This document shows positions 1 through 8,425 of a DNA stretch of 64,000 bases, one piece after another. The DNA is taken from positions 1 to 64,000 of the forward strand of contig NZ_KB898725.1 of assembly GCF_000377785.1 (NCBI RefSeq), in the 5' to 3' direction. The stretch comes from Thioalkalivibrio sp. ALJ24 (GTDB lineage: Bacteria > Pseudomonadota > Gammaproteobacteria > Ectothiorhodospirales > Ectothiorhodospiraceae). The notes below the pieces were generated by a model. It was not told the origin of the DNA, ran no database searches, and worked only from the letters and a program-made list of their open reading frames with translations. Made by a program: the position numbers and the translations under genes. Within the stretch, counting starts at the first letter, position 1. Each line of letters begins with the position of its first letter.

Positions 1-191
1 CGGTTCTCCTCCTCCAGCTCCTTGAGGCGCTTGAGGTCCGAGGCGGCCATGCCGCCGTACTTCGACTTCCAGTTGTAGAACGTCGGCTGGCTGATCCCGT
101 GCTTGCGGCAGATCTCCTTAACGGACTGCCCGGCATCCGCCTCCTTCAGGATCGACAGGATCTGGTTCTCGCTGAAGCGTGACTTCCGCAT
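1..191 (-). mobile_element. IS3-type transposase OrfA, N-terminal part (cut by window edge)
   Basis: The first 63 codons read from an ATG at 191 on the minus strand begin MRKSRFSENQILSILKEAD and contain a helix-turn-helix of the IS3/IS911 OrfA type (GQSVKEICRKHGISQPTFYN at about residues 21-40). OrfA binds the element's ends and usually joins OrfB by programmed frameshifting. The remaining codons and OrfB lie outside the window. A purine-rich stretch precedes the start. The right end of the element should lie between 191 and the next gene at 294, but I could not identify a terminal inverted repeat without the other end. Confidence 0.85.
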
Positions 192-293
192 GGCTCCCCT
201 CCCGGCGGCTCGACCTCGATTGTGCCAGAGCACTCTAATAACCACTGGTCCTCGTGGATGGGAAGCTTACGCCTTAGCGAGAGGTGAACACCG

Positions 294-1214
294 ATGAAAA
301 CCAGGTTTTTTGGCGCTGCCGCCTTACTGGCCGGCGGAATGGCCTGTTCAGTGGCCAATGCGGCGTTGATCGATCTGCCGAACGTGGATGAGACTTACGA
401 CGGCATTCCTTTGACCCTTCAGTTCAACGACTTCTACTCCTATTCCGGCTCGTTGCTACGCCAGTGGGATTACCTCACTCAAGATCAATATACCGGGCAG
501 GGTACCGGCACCCTCGACCTGATTGTGGGTACGGGCTCTGGCGGGGCCAATAATCAGGACATCGGACCCGGGGGCGACTATTATTTTGAGGACCCAATGC
601 CGTTCCCCAGTGGCAGCACCAGCGAGTTCAGTGGCAGCTGGGGGATTGGCGACCAGGATAACGGCCCGGTCCTGGTCGATGACCTGGTGGATTACCTGGA
701 TGCCGTAAACCCCGGTGCCACCATCCCGGTATTCCTGTTCGATCATAATCAGACCGGTGGACAACCCGACCTGCTGGTGAGGGCCCAGGTCTACATCGAG
801 GACCCCAGCACCGGCGAGCGTGTAGCCAGCTGGTACTTTGACGATGGGACAGGCGACTGGGCTCTCGCCTCTGGCGAAGTGGAACTGGTGGGGGATTCCG
901 GGGAGCAGTACGTGGCCAACCACAACCTGGGTAGCGGCCGGCTGGACTACATCGTCTTCGCGCCGACCATGGACCTGAGCCTTTACACCGGTTCGAATTA
1001 CTGGTTCGGCATCGATTTCGAGATGGATGACCTGAATAACGGTTTCGAGGAGTTGTTCCTTAGTGGTCGGTTTGTCATCGACAATGGCGAAGTGCCGGTT
1101 CCGGCCTCGATGTGGTTGTTTGGTGCGGGATTGCTGGCCCTGGGCTGGTTTTATCGGCGCCGTGCGCCGGTTGCTTCGCCAGCCCCCGCAGGCGGGTCAC
1201 CTTCCGTCCACTGA
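294..1214 (+). CDS. Secreted PEP-CTERM/VPxPA-type sorting-signal protein
   Basis: This is a 306-residue exported protein of unknown role. It has an N-terminal signal peptide (residues 1-23, probable cleavage after SVANA). Near the C-terminus (about 273-296) it carries the tripartite exosortase signal: a VPVPAS motif, a hydrophobic helix (MWLFGAGLLALGWF) and a basic RRR cluster. In this family that signal directs processing by an exosortase and surface or exopolysaccharide-associated deposition. The mature part is rich in Asp, Gly, Tyr and Trp, and I recognise no enzymatic domain. A GAGAGGTG ribosome site precedes the ATG. No exosortase gene is in the window. The adjacent IS end may have replaced its promoter. 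Confidence 0.85.
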   Translation: MKTRFFGAAALLAGGMACSVANAALIDLPNVDETYDGIPLTLQFNDFYSYSGSLLRQWDYLTQDQYTGQGTGTLDLIVGTGSGGANNQDIGPGGDYYFEDPMPFPSGSTSEFSGSWGIGDQDNGPVLVDDLVDYLDAVNPGATIPVFLFDHNQTGGQPDLLVRAQVYIEDPSTGERVASWYFDDGTGDWALASGEVELVGDSGEQYVANHNLGSGRLDYIVFAPTMDLSLYTGSNYWFGIDFEMDDLNNGFEELFLSGRFVIDNGEVPVPASMWLFGAGLLALGWFYRRRAPVASPAPAGGSPSVH

Positions 1215-1481
1215 CCGATCGAAGGAATGAGAGCAGGCCGCGGCCACTGGACGGCTCGGGGCCTGCTCGGCAAAACCTGCACGACAGTTCCCGCCACGCG
1301 CGCCCGCGTTCTCCACCCCTATCTCCATCACGCCCGTAAAGGTCGCGAATCCCTCCGGCATTTCGCCCTGCGTATCGTGCATTTGGAAGAAGCGAACGCG
1401 AGATCGGGTGATGGCTCGTCGGAGACAGGCTGGCGCGGACCATTTACCCTTGGGGGCAGTGATCGAGCAAGGGACTGAGCG

Positions 1482-2924
1482 ATGCCGTTTCCCGCACAGA
1501 AGACCAAGATCGTGGCCACCGTCGGGCCGGCGTCCGATTCTCCGGAGACGCTGCGGCGGATGATACAGGCCGGGCTGAACGTGGTCCGGCTGAACTTCTC
1601 GCATGGCGACCCCGCCTATCACGCCGGCCTGATCGCGCAGATCCGCGAAGCGGCGCAGGAGACCGGCACCCGTGTGGCCATCCTCGGGGATCTGCCGGGG
1701 CCCAAGATGCGCATCGGCGAGCTGATCGACGAGCCGATCGAGCTGGAGCCGGGTGAGGGCATCACGCTGACCACGCAGGAGTGCATCGGGGACGCCTCGC
1801 GGGTCAGCGTGTCGTTCTCCGGGTTGCCGGAGGCGGTGCAGGCGGGCGATGCGCTGTTTTTGAACGACGGCTACATCGAGCTGGAGGTGGTGTCGGTCGC
1901 CGGGCCCGACGTCTACTGCCGCGTGCAGACCGGCGGGGAACTGCGTTCGCGCAAGGGGCTGAACCTGCCGGGCATCGATCTCGGGATCCGCGCCTTCACG
2001 CTGGACGATCACGCATGGCTGCGGTTTTCCGCGGAGCACGGGGTGGACGCGATCAGCCAGAGCTTCGTGGTCGACGGCGAGGACATCCTGGCGGTGCGCA
2101 AGGCCGCGGAGGATCTGGGCTACAACCCCTTCATCATCGCGAAGATCGAGCGCGCCGATGCGCTGGAGCAGCTCGACAGCATCCTCGAGACGGCCGACGG
2201 CATCATGGTGGCGCGCGGAGACCTGGGGGTAGAGATCCCGATCGCGAGTATCGCGCTGGCCCAGCGCCGCATCACCCGCCGCGCCAACCGGCACAACCGC
2301 CCGGTGATCACCGCCACGCAGATGCTGGAGTCGATGGTGAACTCGCGCCGGCCCACGCGCGCCGAGGCCACCGACGTGGCGAATGCCATCCTCGGCGGCA
2401 CCGATTGCGTGATGCTCTCCGGCGAGTCCGCGATGGGGCGCTATCCGGTGGAATCGGTGGCGATGCTGGCGGCCATCGCCCGCTCGATCGAACCGGAACG
2501 CGACGCCGCCGCGGGCACCGACCACCCCGACGAACCCGACCTGCCCGAGCAGGAGCGCGCCGCCGACCTGATCGCGCGCAGCGTATTCCACACCGCGCAC
2601 CGGAGCCGACCGCAGGTCACGCTGGTGCCCACGCTCAGCGGGGCCACCGCCCGACGCATCGCCGGCCTGGGCCTGCCCTGCTGGATCGCGGCCTTTACCC
2701 CGCGCCCCGAAACCGCTCGGGGCCTGCAGTTTTCCTACGGTGTCCGGCCGGAGGCCGTGGCCGAGGACCGCAGCGACTGGAACGACTTTGCGCACCAGTG
2801 GCTCGCGGAGAACGGCATCAACGAAGGCCTGGCACTCCTCGTCCAGGGCCCGTCCGAGCCACATCCCTCGGGCAATCACCGCCTGGAGCTGCTGGAACTG
2901 GGTCCTGTCCACACGCAAGGCTGA
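1482..2924 (+). CDS. pyk: Pyruvate kinase
   Basis: The protein transfers phosphate from phosphoenolpyruvate to ADP, giving pyruvate and ATP in the cytoplasm (last step of glycolysis). Its 480 residues match the family's usual length. Visible signatures are the N-terminal KTKIVATVGPAS block, the substrate-binding NVVRLNFSHGD (Arg36, Asn38, Ser40), the catalytic lysine block FIIAKIERADALEQL, the metal-binding ADGIMVARGDLGVEI and the long VITATQMLESM block. The C-terminal alpha/beta domain is complete. A weak GGGACTGAG ribosome site precedes the ATG. The 267 bases upstream hold no gene I can support. The neighbouring protease has its own promoter-like sequence, so pyk is probably monocistronic. 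Confidence 0.97.
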   Translation: MPFPAQKTKIVATVGPASDSPETLRRMIQAGLNVVRLNFSHGDPAYHAGLIAQIREAAQETGTRVAILGDLPGPKMRIGELIDEPIELEPGEGITLTTQECIGDASRVSVSFSGLPEAVQAGDALFLNDGYIELEVVSVAGPDVYCRVQTGGELRSRKGLNLPGIDLGIRAFTLDDHAWLRFSAEHGVDAISQSFVVDGEDILAVRKAAEDLGYNPFIIAKIERADALEQLDSILETADGIMVARGDLGVEIPIASIALAQRRITRRANRHNRPVITATQMLESMVNSRRPTRAEATDVANAILGGTDCVMLSGESAMGRYPVESVAMLAAIARSIEPERDAAAGTDHPDEPDLPEQERAADLIARSVFHTAHRSRPQVTLVPTLSGATARRIAGLGLPCWIAAFTPRPETARGLQFSYGVRPEAVAEDRSDWNDFAHQWLAENGINEGLALLVQGPSEPHPSGNHRLELLELGPVHTQG

Positions 2925-2928
2925 TCCC

Positions 2929-2946
2929 GGCCGCGGGAGCGCGGCC
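2929..2946 (+). terminator. GC-rich hairpin just after pyk
   Basis: A perfect 7-bp stem (GGCCGCG / CGCGGCC) with a 4-base loop begins 4 bases after the pyk stop codon. No T-tract follows, so it is only a candidate terminator or 3' stabilising hairpin. Confidence 0.35.
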
Positions 2947-2969
2947 CGGCAACCCCGGGGCGCAGGTCT

Positions 2970-2999
2970 TTGTCGCCGGGGCGGGTATCCGGCTATGGT
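2970..2999 (+). promoter_or_regulatory. Candidate sigma-70 promoter of the Lon-like protease gene
   Basis: A -35-like TTGTCG (2970-2975) lies 18 bases from a -10-like TATGGT (2994-2999), ending 27 bases before the ATG at 3027. Each hexamer matches consensus at 4 of 6 positions. It is assigned by eye. Confidence 0.35.
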
Positions 3000-3026
3000 C
3001 CGGGGTACGGATCAAGGAGAGCTAGC

Positions 3027-5465
3027 ATGACCCGACCGACACCCCTGGACGCGGAACGGACCTACCATCGCTGCCCGCCGGAGCAGCTCGAGTTCGACAC
3101 CACCGAAGAGCTGGACGAACTGGAACTCCCCTGCGGCCAGGACCGGCTGCTGCGTGCGCTGGAATTCGGGGCGGGCATGCGCAGCGCGGGGTTCAACCTG
3201 TTCGTGCTCGGCCCCGAGGGCAGCGACCGGCACGACCTGGTGCGCCGCTTTCTCGCCCGCCGCGCGGCCAGCGAGGCGGTCCCGCCGGACTGGTGCCATG
3301 TCTTCAACTTCGACCGGCCGGAACGCCCCCACGCGATCCGTCTGCCGGCCGGCGAGGGACGTCAGCTGCGCGATGATCTCGAGAATCTGGTCGAGGAGAT
3401 GCGCACCAGCATCCCCGCCGCCTTCGAGAGCGACGAATACCAGGGGCGGCTGCGGGAACTGCAGGAGGAGATGTCCGAACGCCAGAACGAAGGCGTCCGC
3501 GAGGTCCAGGAAGAGGCCAACAAGCACGACATCGAGCTGGTCAGCACCCCCAGCGGCTTCACCTTCGCGCCCGTGCGTGACGGCGAGGTCCTGGACCCGC
3601 AGGAATACGAGAAGCTGCCGGAGGAAGAACGCGAGCGCATCGAGCAAAAGGCCGAGGAGTTGCAGAAACAACTGCAGCAGGCCATCCAGCAGGTGCCCCG
3701 CCTGCGCAAGGAGCTGCGGGAGAAGGTCCACTCGCTGAACGAGGAGATGGTGCAGCTGACCCTCGGCGGCCCGATCCGCGAACTGAAGGAGAAGTGGGCG
3801 CACCTGCCGCGCGTGGCGGAACAGCTCGACGCCATCCACGGGCACGTGGTGGAACACGCGGAGATCTTCCGCGGCGGCCACGACGAACACGGCGGGCAGG
3901 ATGCGCAGAGCGGGCAGGATCACGCGCCCCCGGAAGCGCTGCTGGCCCGTTTCCGCGCCAATCTGCTGGTGGACCATGCGGAAACCGAAGGGGCGCCGGT
4001 GATCTACGAGGACCTGCCCAATCACCAGCATCTGACCGGCCAGATTGAACACCACGTGCACAACGGCGCGCTGTACACCGACTTCTCGCTGATCCGCGCC
4101 GGTGCCCTGCACCATGCCAGCGGCGGCTATCTGATCCTCGACGCCCGGCGGGTGCTGATGCAGCCGATGGCCTGGGACAGCCTGAAGCGCGTGCTGTTCT
4201 CCGGCGAGATCCGCATCGAATCGCTGGAGCGGCTCTACGGCCTGGTCAGCACGGTCAGTCTGGAACCCGAACCGGTCCCGGTATCGCCCAAGGTGGTGCT
4301 GGTGGGCGACCGCCTGCTGTACTACCTGCTGTCGCATTACGACCCGGACTTCGCCGAGCTGTTCAAGGTCGAGGCCGACTTCGAGGACGACCTCGAGCGC
4401 GACGAGGCTGGTTACGCCCTGTACGCGCGCATGCTCGCCAGCATGGCACGGCGCGACAAGCTGCGCCCGCTGGACCGCGGTGCCGTGGCCCGCACCATCG
4501 AACACGCCAGCCGTCTGGCCGGGGACCAGACGAAACTCACCGCCCACGACCGCACCCTGCGCGACCTACTGATGGAGGCCGACCACTGGGCGCGTCAGGC
4601 AGAGGCCGAAACCATCGGCGCCGCCCACATCGAACGCGCGATCGAGGAACGCATCGAGCGCTCGGCACGCGTGCAGCGGCGCAGCCTGGAGCAGATCCGC
4701 CGCGGCACGGTGATGATCGCCACCGAAGGCAGGCAGACGGCCCAGGTCAATGGCCTGTCCGTAATGCAGCTGGGCAGCCATCTGTTCGGACGCCCGCTGC
4801 GCATCACCGCGACCGCGCGGCCGGGCAAGGGCCAGGTCATCGACATCGAGCGCGAGGCCAGACTGGCGGGACCGATCCACAGCAAGAGCGTGATGATCCT
4901 TTCACGCTTTCTCGCCAGCCGTTACGCCGGGGATGCGGAGCTGTCGCTGTCGGCCAGTCTCGCCTTCGAACAGTCCTACGGCGGGATCGAGGGAGATTCC
5001 GCCTCGGTCGCCGAGATCTGTGCCCTGCTGTCGGCCATCGCGCGGATCCCGCTGAAGCAGGCGCTGGCGGTGACCGGATCGGTCAACCAGCACGGCGAGG
5101 TCCAGGCGGTCGGCGGCATCAACGAAAAGATCGAGGGGTTCTTCGATGTCTGTCGGGAGGCGGGCGAGATGAACGGCCACGGCGTGCTCATCCCCGCCAG
5201 CAACGTCGAGCACCTGATGCTGCGGCGCGACGTGCGCGAGGCCGTGGCCGCCGGCCGCTTCCACGTGTACCCGCTGCGCACGGTGGACGACGCCGTTGCC
5301 CTGCTCGCCGAGATGTCCCCCGGGGAAGCGGACGCCGAAGGCGAGTTCCCGGCGGAGAGCTTCAACCGCGCGGTCGCCGACCGGCTGGCGACCTTCGCCC
5401 GCCTCGCGCGGCATCGCCGGCACGAGGACGCCGAACCCGTTTCTCTGGACGAGGACGATGACTGA
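3027..5465 (+). CDS. Lon-like (S16 family) ATP-dependent protease, AAA_32 type
   Basis: This cytoplasmic protease has 812 residues. The C-terminal third is a Lon proteolytic domain with the catalytic dyad Ser658 (in EGDSAS) and Lys701 (in GGINEKIEGF). The 43-residue spacing equals that of classical Lon. The N-terminal AAA-like region contains a degenerate P-loop (FVLGPEGSDRHDLV, residues 59-72) without the usual lysine, then a long charged coiled coil (about 130-260) and an SGGYLILDA block typical of LonB/YcbZ-like proteins. The start at 3027 is chosen over upstream in-frame codons because AAGGAGA sits 6 bases before it. The gene overlaps the universal-stress gene by 8 bp, so the two are translationally coupled. 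The substrate cannot be predicted. Confidence 0.9.
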   Translation: MTRPTPLDAERTYHRCPPEQLEFDTTEELDELELPCGQDRLLRALEFGAGMRSAGFNLFVLGPEGSDRHDLVRRFLARRAASEAVPPDWCHVFNFDRPERPHAIRLPAGEGRQLRDDLENLVEEMRTSIPAAFESDEYQGRLRELQEEMSERQNEGVREVQEEANKHDIELVSTPSGFTFAPVRDGEVLDPQEYEKLPEEERERIEQKAEELQKQLQQAIQQVPRLRKELREKVHSLNEEMVQLTLGGPIRELKEKWAHLPRVAEQLDAIHGHVVEHAEIFRGGHDEHGGQDAQSGQDHAPPEALLARFRANLLVDHAETEGAPVIYEDLPNHQHLTGQIEHHVHNGALYTDFSLIRAGALHHASGGYLILDARRVLMQPMAWDSLKRVLFSGEIRIESLERLYGLVSTVSLEPEPVPVSPKVVLVGDRLLYYLLSHYDPDFAELFKVEADFEDDLERDEAGYALYARMLASMARRDKLRPLDRGAVARTIEHASRLAGDQTKLTAHDRTLRDLLMEADHWARQAEAETIGAAHIERAIEERIERSARVQRRSLEQIRRGTVMIATEGRQTAQVNGLSVMQLGSHLFGRPLRITATARPGKGQVIDIEREARLAGPIHSKSVMILSRFLASRYAGDAELSLSASLAFEQSYGGIEGDSASVAEICALLSAIARIPLKQALAVTGSVNQHGEVQAVGGINEKIEGFFDVCREAGEMNGHGVLIPASNVEHLMLRRDVREAVAAGRFHVYPLRTVDDAVALLAEMSPGEADAEGEFPAESFNRAVADRLATFARLARHRRHEDAEPVSLDEDDD

Positions 5466-6327
5466 CCCAGCGGGCACGCAGCCATCCCCTTCGGCGGGGG
5501 CCGGGCGCATCCTGGTCCTGCTCGACGCCTCGCGTGCCAGCCAGGCCGCGCTCGAGGCCGCGGCGACGCTGGCCTCGACGCTGCAGGGCGAACTGCAGGC
5601 GATCTTTGTCGAGGAGGCCGATCTGCTGCGCAGCGCCGCCTTTCCCTTCACCCGCGAGATCGGTTCGCTCTCCGGGCAGCCGCGGCCGCTGGAAACCGGG
5701 CCGCTGGAGACCCGTCTGCGGCGCCGGGCCACCCACCTCCGCCGTGCGGCCGAACAGGCCGCCGCGCGTGCAAAGATCCGCTGCTCGCTCGAGGTCCGGC
5801 GCGGATCGGTGCACCGCGAGGTGCTCGCGCTGACCACCCCCGATGATTTCCTCGTGCTGGGCAAGATCGGATGGTCGGCCGCGACCGGCAGCCGCCTGGG
5901 CTCCACCGCGCGCCGCCTGGTCCATGAAGCCCCGGGACGGGTCCACCTCACCGGAACCCGGCCGACACGTCCCGACAGCCCGGTCCTGGTGGTGGTCGAT
6001 GCCCCGGAGACCGCGCACGAAGCCCTCGCCTTCGCCCGCGCCCGGGCCCGCCAGCAAAGACGCCCGCTGACCGTGCTGCTCACCCCGCTGGACGATCCTA
6101 ACGCCGCGCGGGAGCGGGACCGGGGCCTGAGCGAGTGGATCGCGGCCACCGACCCTCCGGTCCGGGTTCACTCGCTGCGCTCGAGCGCTCCCCGCGAGCT
6201 GCTCCGCGCACTGGAACGTCAGCCGGCAGCCGAAGTGGTGCTCGGCCGCGAGAGCCCGCTGCTGGCCGGCCCGCAGGGCGACACCCTGCTCGGGGCTCTC
6301 GAGCCCCCGGTCACGATTACCCCATAG
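5458..6327 (+). CDS. Tandem universal stress protein (UspA superfamily)
   Basis: This 289-residue cytoplasmic protein has two UspA-like alpha/beta halves. Residues 17-150 begin GRILVLLDASRASQAALEAA. Residues about 175-285 begin with PVLVVVDAPETAHEALAFAR. The canonical ATP-binding G-2x-G-9x-G(S/T) motif is not obvious in either half, so nucleotide binding is uncertain. Its ATG lies inside the last codons of the Lon-like gene (8-bp overlap), which argues for co-expression and a shared stress role. Usp proteins generally support survival under starvation or damage; the specific role here is unknown. Confidence 0.82.
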   Translation: MTDPAGTQPSPSAGAGRILVLLDASRASQAALEAAATLASTLQGELQAIFVEEADLLRSAAFPFTREIGSLSGQPRPLETGPLETRLRRRATHLRRAAEQAAARAKIRCSLEVRRGSVHREVLALTTPDDFLVLGKIGWSAATGSRLGSTARRLVHEAPGRVHLTGTRPTRPDSPVLVVVDAPETAHEALAFARARARQQRRPLTVLLTPLDDPNAARERDRGLSEWIAATDPPVRVHSLRSSAPRELLRALERQPAAEVVLGRESPLLAGPQGDTLLGALEPPVTITP

Positions 6328-6469
6328 GCCGTCTGCGCCGCACAACGACGCCGGCACTCCGGCTCCGGGCTACCCCTTGCGGCCTGTTGACGGGCTCGGC
6401 CGTATCCGGGGCAGGCGGAGGAACGGATCGCCGGCCTGCCCCGGTGCCGTGGTGGTGTTGTCCGCGGGG

Positions 6470-6856
6470 TTAACTGTCGAGTTGCTGCTTCAGGTGGTTC
6501 AGGGTCTCGCAGTGCTCATGTTGCGGACTGAAGAGGATGATCTCGGCGTCCTCCTCCACCCGGAGGGTGTGTCCGGGAGGCCAGTAGAAGAGATCCCCGG
6601 CCGCTACGGCCTCCTCGCTGCCGTCGCGGTAAGTCATGATCAGGCGGCCCTGAATCATGTAACCCCAGTGGGGTGACTGACACAGATCCTCCTTCAAACC
6701 ATGGAGCAACGGGGTGATGTCGGTGCCCGCATCCAGCGAGAAATACTCCCCCGTCATCTGCGTGTAACCGGACGCGTCGCCAAACTCCAGCGCCTGGCGG
6801 GCAACCGCCCCCGGTGCACTGAATACCTCGGGTACTTCGGATTTCGCAATGCGCAT
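6470..6856 (-). CDS. Small cupin-domain protein
   Basis: This 128-residue single cupin protein starts MRIAKSEVPEVF. The beta-barrel core holds a first motif around PHWGYMIQGRLIMTYRDG and a second around GDLFYWPPGHTLRVEED, with metal-ligand-type His residues in each. Small stand-alone cupins often bind a metal and a small ligand; substrate and reaction here are unknown. The ATG at 6856 is preceded by GGAGGCAG and is preferred to a possible longer reading upstream, which is cysteine-rich and unlike the family. It is transcribed alone, facing the DUF3817/ABC genes. Confidence 0.8.
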   Translation of the reverse strand: MRIAKSEVPEVFSAPGAVARQALEFGDASGYTQMTGEYFSLDAGTDITPLLHGLKEDLCQSPHWGYMIQGRLIMTYRDGSEEAVAAGDLFYWPPGHTLRVEEDAEIILFSPQHEHCETLNHLKQQLDS

Positions 6857-6888
6857 GACTGCCTCCTTCCGAGCGGTTAGGACATAAC

Positions 6889-6905
6889 AGGTGCACCCGG
6901 CACCT
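6889..6905. promoter_or_regulatory. Inverted repeat upstream of the cupin gene
   Basis: Six-base arms AGGTGC / GCACCT are separated by 5 bases, 33 bp upstream of the cupin start. A second small repeat (CCTAC / GTAGG) is adjacent at 6903-6915. The position fits an operator, but the regulator is unknown. Confidence 0.3.
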
Positions 6906-7125
6906 ACCCAGTAGGCGTGAGATTCCTTGTCACAACTGGAACAACTCCAGGCCATCCTGAATCCGCTGCCAGCATCGGGCGCCGGGCCCGTGCAGTCCCG
7001 CCGACTGAACGAGCCTGTCGGATTTGGCACCGGGGAAGTTCCGGGGCCCTGCGCCGGGCAATGGCGCCGGCACTCGGGCCCCGTGCTACCCTGCGCGGCC
7101 GTTTCACCAGGGATTCCGGCAATCC

Positions 7126-7422
7126 ATGAAATACTTCCGCGCGATCAGCGTGCTCGAGGGCATCTCCCTGATCACTCTGCTGTTTGTCGCCATGCCGCTG
7201 CGCACCTATGCGGACATGCACATGGCGGTCACCTGGGTCGGCTGGATCCATGGCATCCTGTTCCTGATCTATGCGGCCGCCACGGTGGTGGCCAGCCACC
7301 TGCGCGGCTGGTCGGTTCTGAAGTGGCTGCTGGTACTGATCATGGGCGTGGTGCCCTTCGGGTTCGTGTACGTGGACTGGATGATCCGGCGCGAGCTGAC
7401 GCGCGAGCTGCAGCACGCCTGA
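7126..7422 (+). CDS. DUF3817 small integral membrane protein
   Basis: This 98-residue protein begins MKYFRAISVLEGISLITLLF. It has three predicted membrane helices (about 8-24, 36-57 and 64-84) and the DUF3817-type features: an early LEGISLITLL helix and a central HMAVTWVGWIHGILF block. Function is unknown for the family. Only a weak AGGGA lies upstream of the ATG. It is followed 22 bases later by a GTG-initiated ABC transporter gene on the same strand, so it probably shares that transcript. Confidence 0.8.
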   Translation: MKYFRAISVLEGISLITLLFVAMPLRTYADMHMAVTWVGWIHGILFLIYAAATVVASHLRGWSVLKWLLVLIMGVVPFGFVYVDWMIRRELTRELQHA

Positions 7423-7444
7423 CCGTCCGCAAACGGAGGCAAGC

Positions 7445-8425
7445 GTGGACAACACCATCGAGGTGGAAGGCCTGGTCCGGGATTTCGCCGGCACCCGCGC
7501 GGTGGACGAGGTCAGCCTGCAGGTTCCGGCCGGCCATGTGCTCGGGCTGCTGGGCCCGAACGGCGCCGGCAAGACCACCACGGTGCGCATGCTGGCGACC
7601 CTGCTGTCCCCCACCGCCGGTCGCGCGCGGGTCGGCGGCCTCGATGTCGTCGACCAGGCGGCGCGGGTGCGCGAGATCATCGGCCTGACCGGCCAGTACG
7701 CCTCGGTGGACGAGAAGCTGACCGGGCGCGAGAACCTGATCCTGATCGCCCGCCTGCTGGGAATGAAGCGCGCCGCCGCCCGGGCCCGTGCCGACGAGCT
7801 GCTGGTCGACTTCTCCCTGCGGGAGGCCGGGCACCGCCCGGTGCAGACCTATTCCGGCGGCATGCGCCGGCGGCTGGATCTGGCCGCCAGCCTGGTCGGC
7901 CGCCCGCGCATCCTGTTCCTCGACGAACCCTCCACCGGTCTGGACCCGCGCGCCCGCCGCGACCTGTGGGCGCGGGTGCGCCGGCTGCAGGACGCCGGCA
8001 CCACGGTGCTGCTGACCACCCAGTACCTCGAGGAGGCCGATGCGCTGGCCGATTCCATCGTGGTGCTGGATCAGGGCCGCGTAATCGCCGAGGGCACGGC
8101 CGCGGAACTGAAGGCCCGGGTCGGCACGCGTACGCTGTTCCTGCGCCTGGCGCGGGCGGACCAGGCGGATGCGGCCGCCCGCCAGGTGGCCACGCTCACC
8201 GGCAGCGAACCGCATGTGGAAGGCGAGACCCTCAGCGCACCGGTGGCCGAGGCCTCGCTGCTGCCGGCGGTGCTGCGCGAGCTGGATGCCGCCGGGATCG
8301 AGGTCGCGGAACTGGGCCTGCGCAGCGCCAGCCTGGACGACGTATTCCTGTCACTCACCGGACAGACCGGCAGCGGCGACGCGCCGGCCGATGCCGCCGG
8401 GGACAGCGGGGAGGATGCCGCATGA
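7445..8425 (+). CDS. ABC transporter ATP-binding protein, DrrA-like
   Basis: The cytoplasmic ATPase subunit (326 residues) of an ABC-2 type exporter. It shows Walker A GPNGAGKTTTVRML (about residues 36-49), the Q-loop in GLTGQYASVDEKLTGRENL, the signature SGGMRRRLDLAASL, Walker B ILFLDEPSTGLDP and the H-loop replaced by Gln (LLTTQYLEEAD). That Gln is characteristic of the daunorubicin-resistance (DrrA) subfamily. A C-terminal DrrA-type domain follows. The start is GTG with GGAGG seven bases upstream. The stop overlaps the permease start by 4 bp. The cargo is unknown; lipids, antibiotics or polyketides are typical of relatives. Confidence 0.93.
   Translation: MDNTIEVEGLVRDFAGTRAVDEVSLQVPAGHVLGLLGPNGAGKTTTVRMLATLLSPTAGRARVGGLDVVDQAARVREIIGLTGQYASVDEKLTGRENLILIARLLGMKRAAARARADELLVDFSLREAGHRPVQTYSGGMRRRLDLAASLVGRPRILFLDEPSTGLDPRARRDLWARVRRLQDAGTTVLLTTQYLEEADALADSIVVLDQGRVIAEGTAAELKARVGTRTLFLRLARADQADAAARQVATLTGSEPHVEGETLSAPVAEASLLPAVLRELDAAGIEVAELGLRSASLDDVFLSLTGQTGSGDAPADAAGDSGEDAA

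Noticed and set aside
1215-1481. A small gene between the PEP-CTERM-type protein and pyk
   Set aside because: Short open frames exist on both strands but none has a ribosome site, recognisable motif or codon use different from chance.
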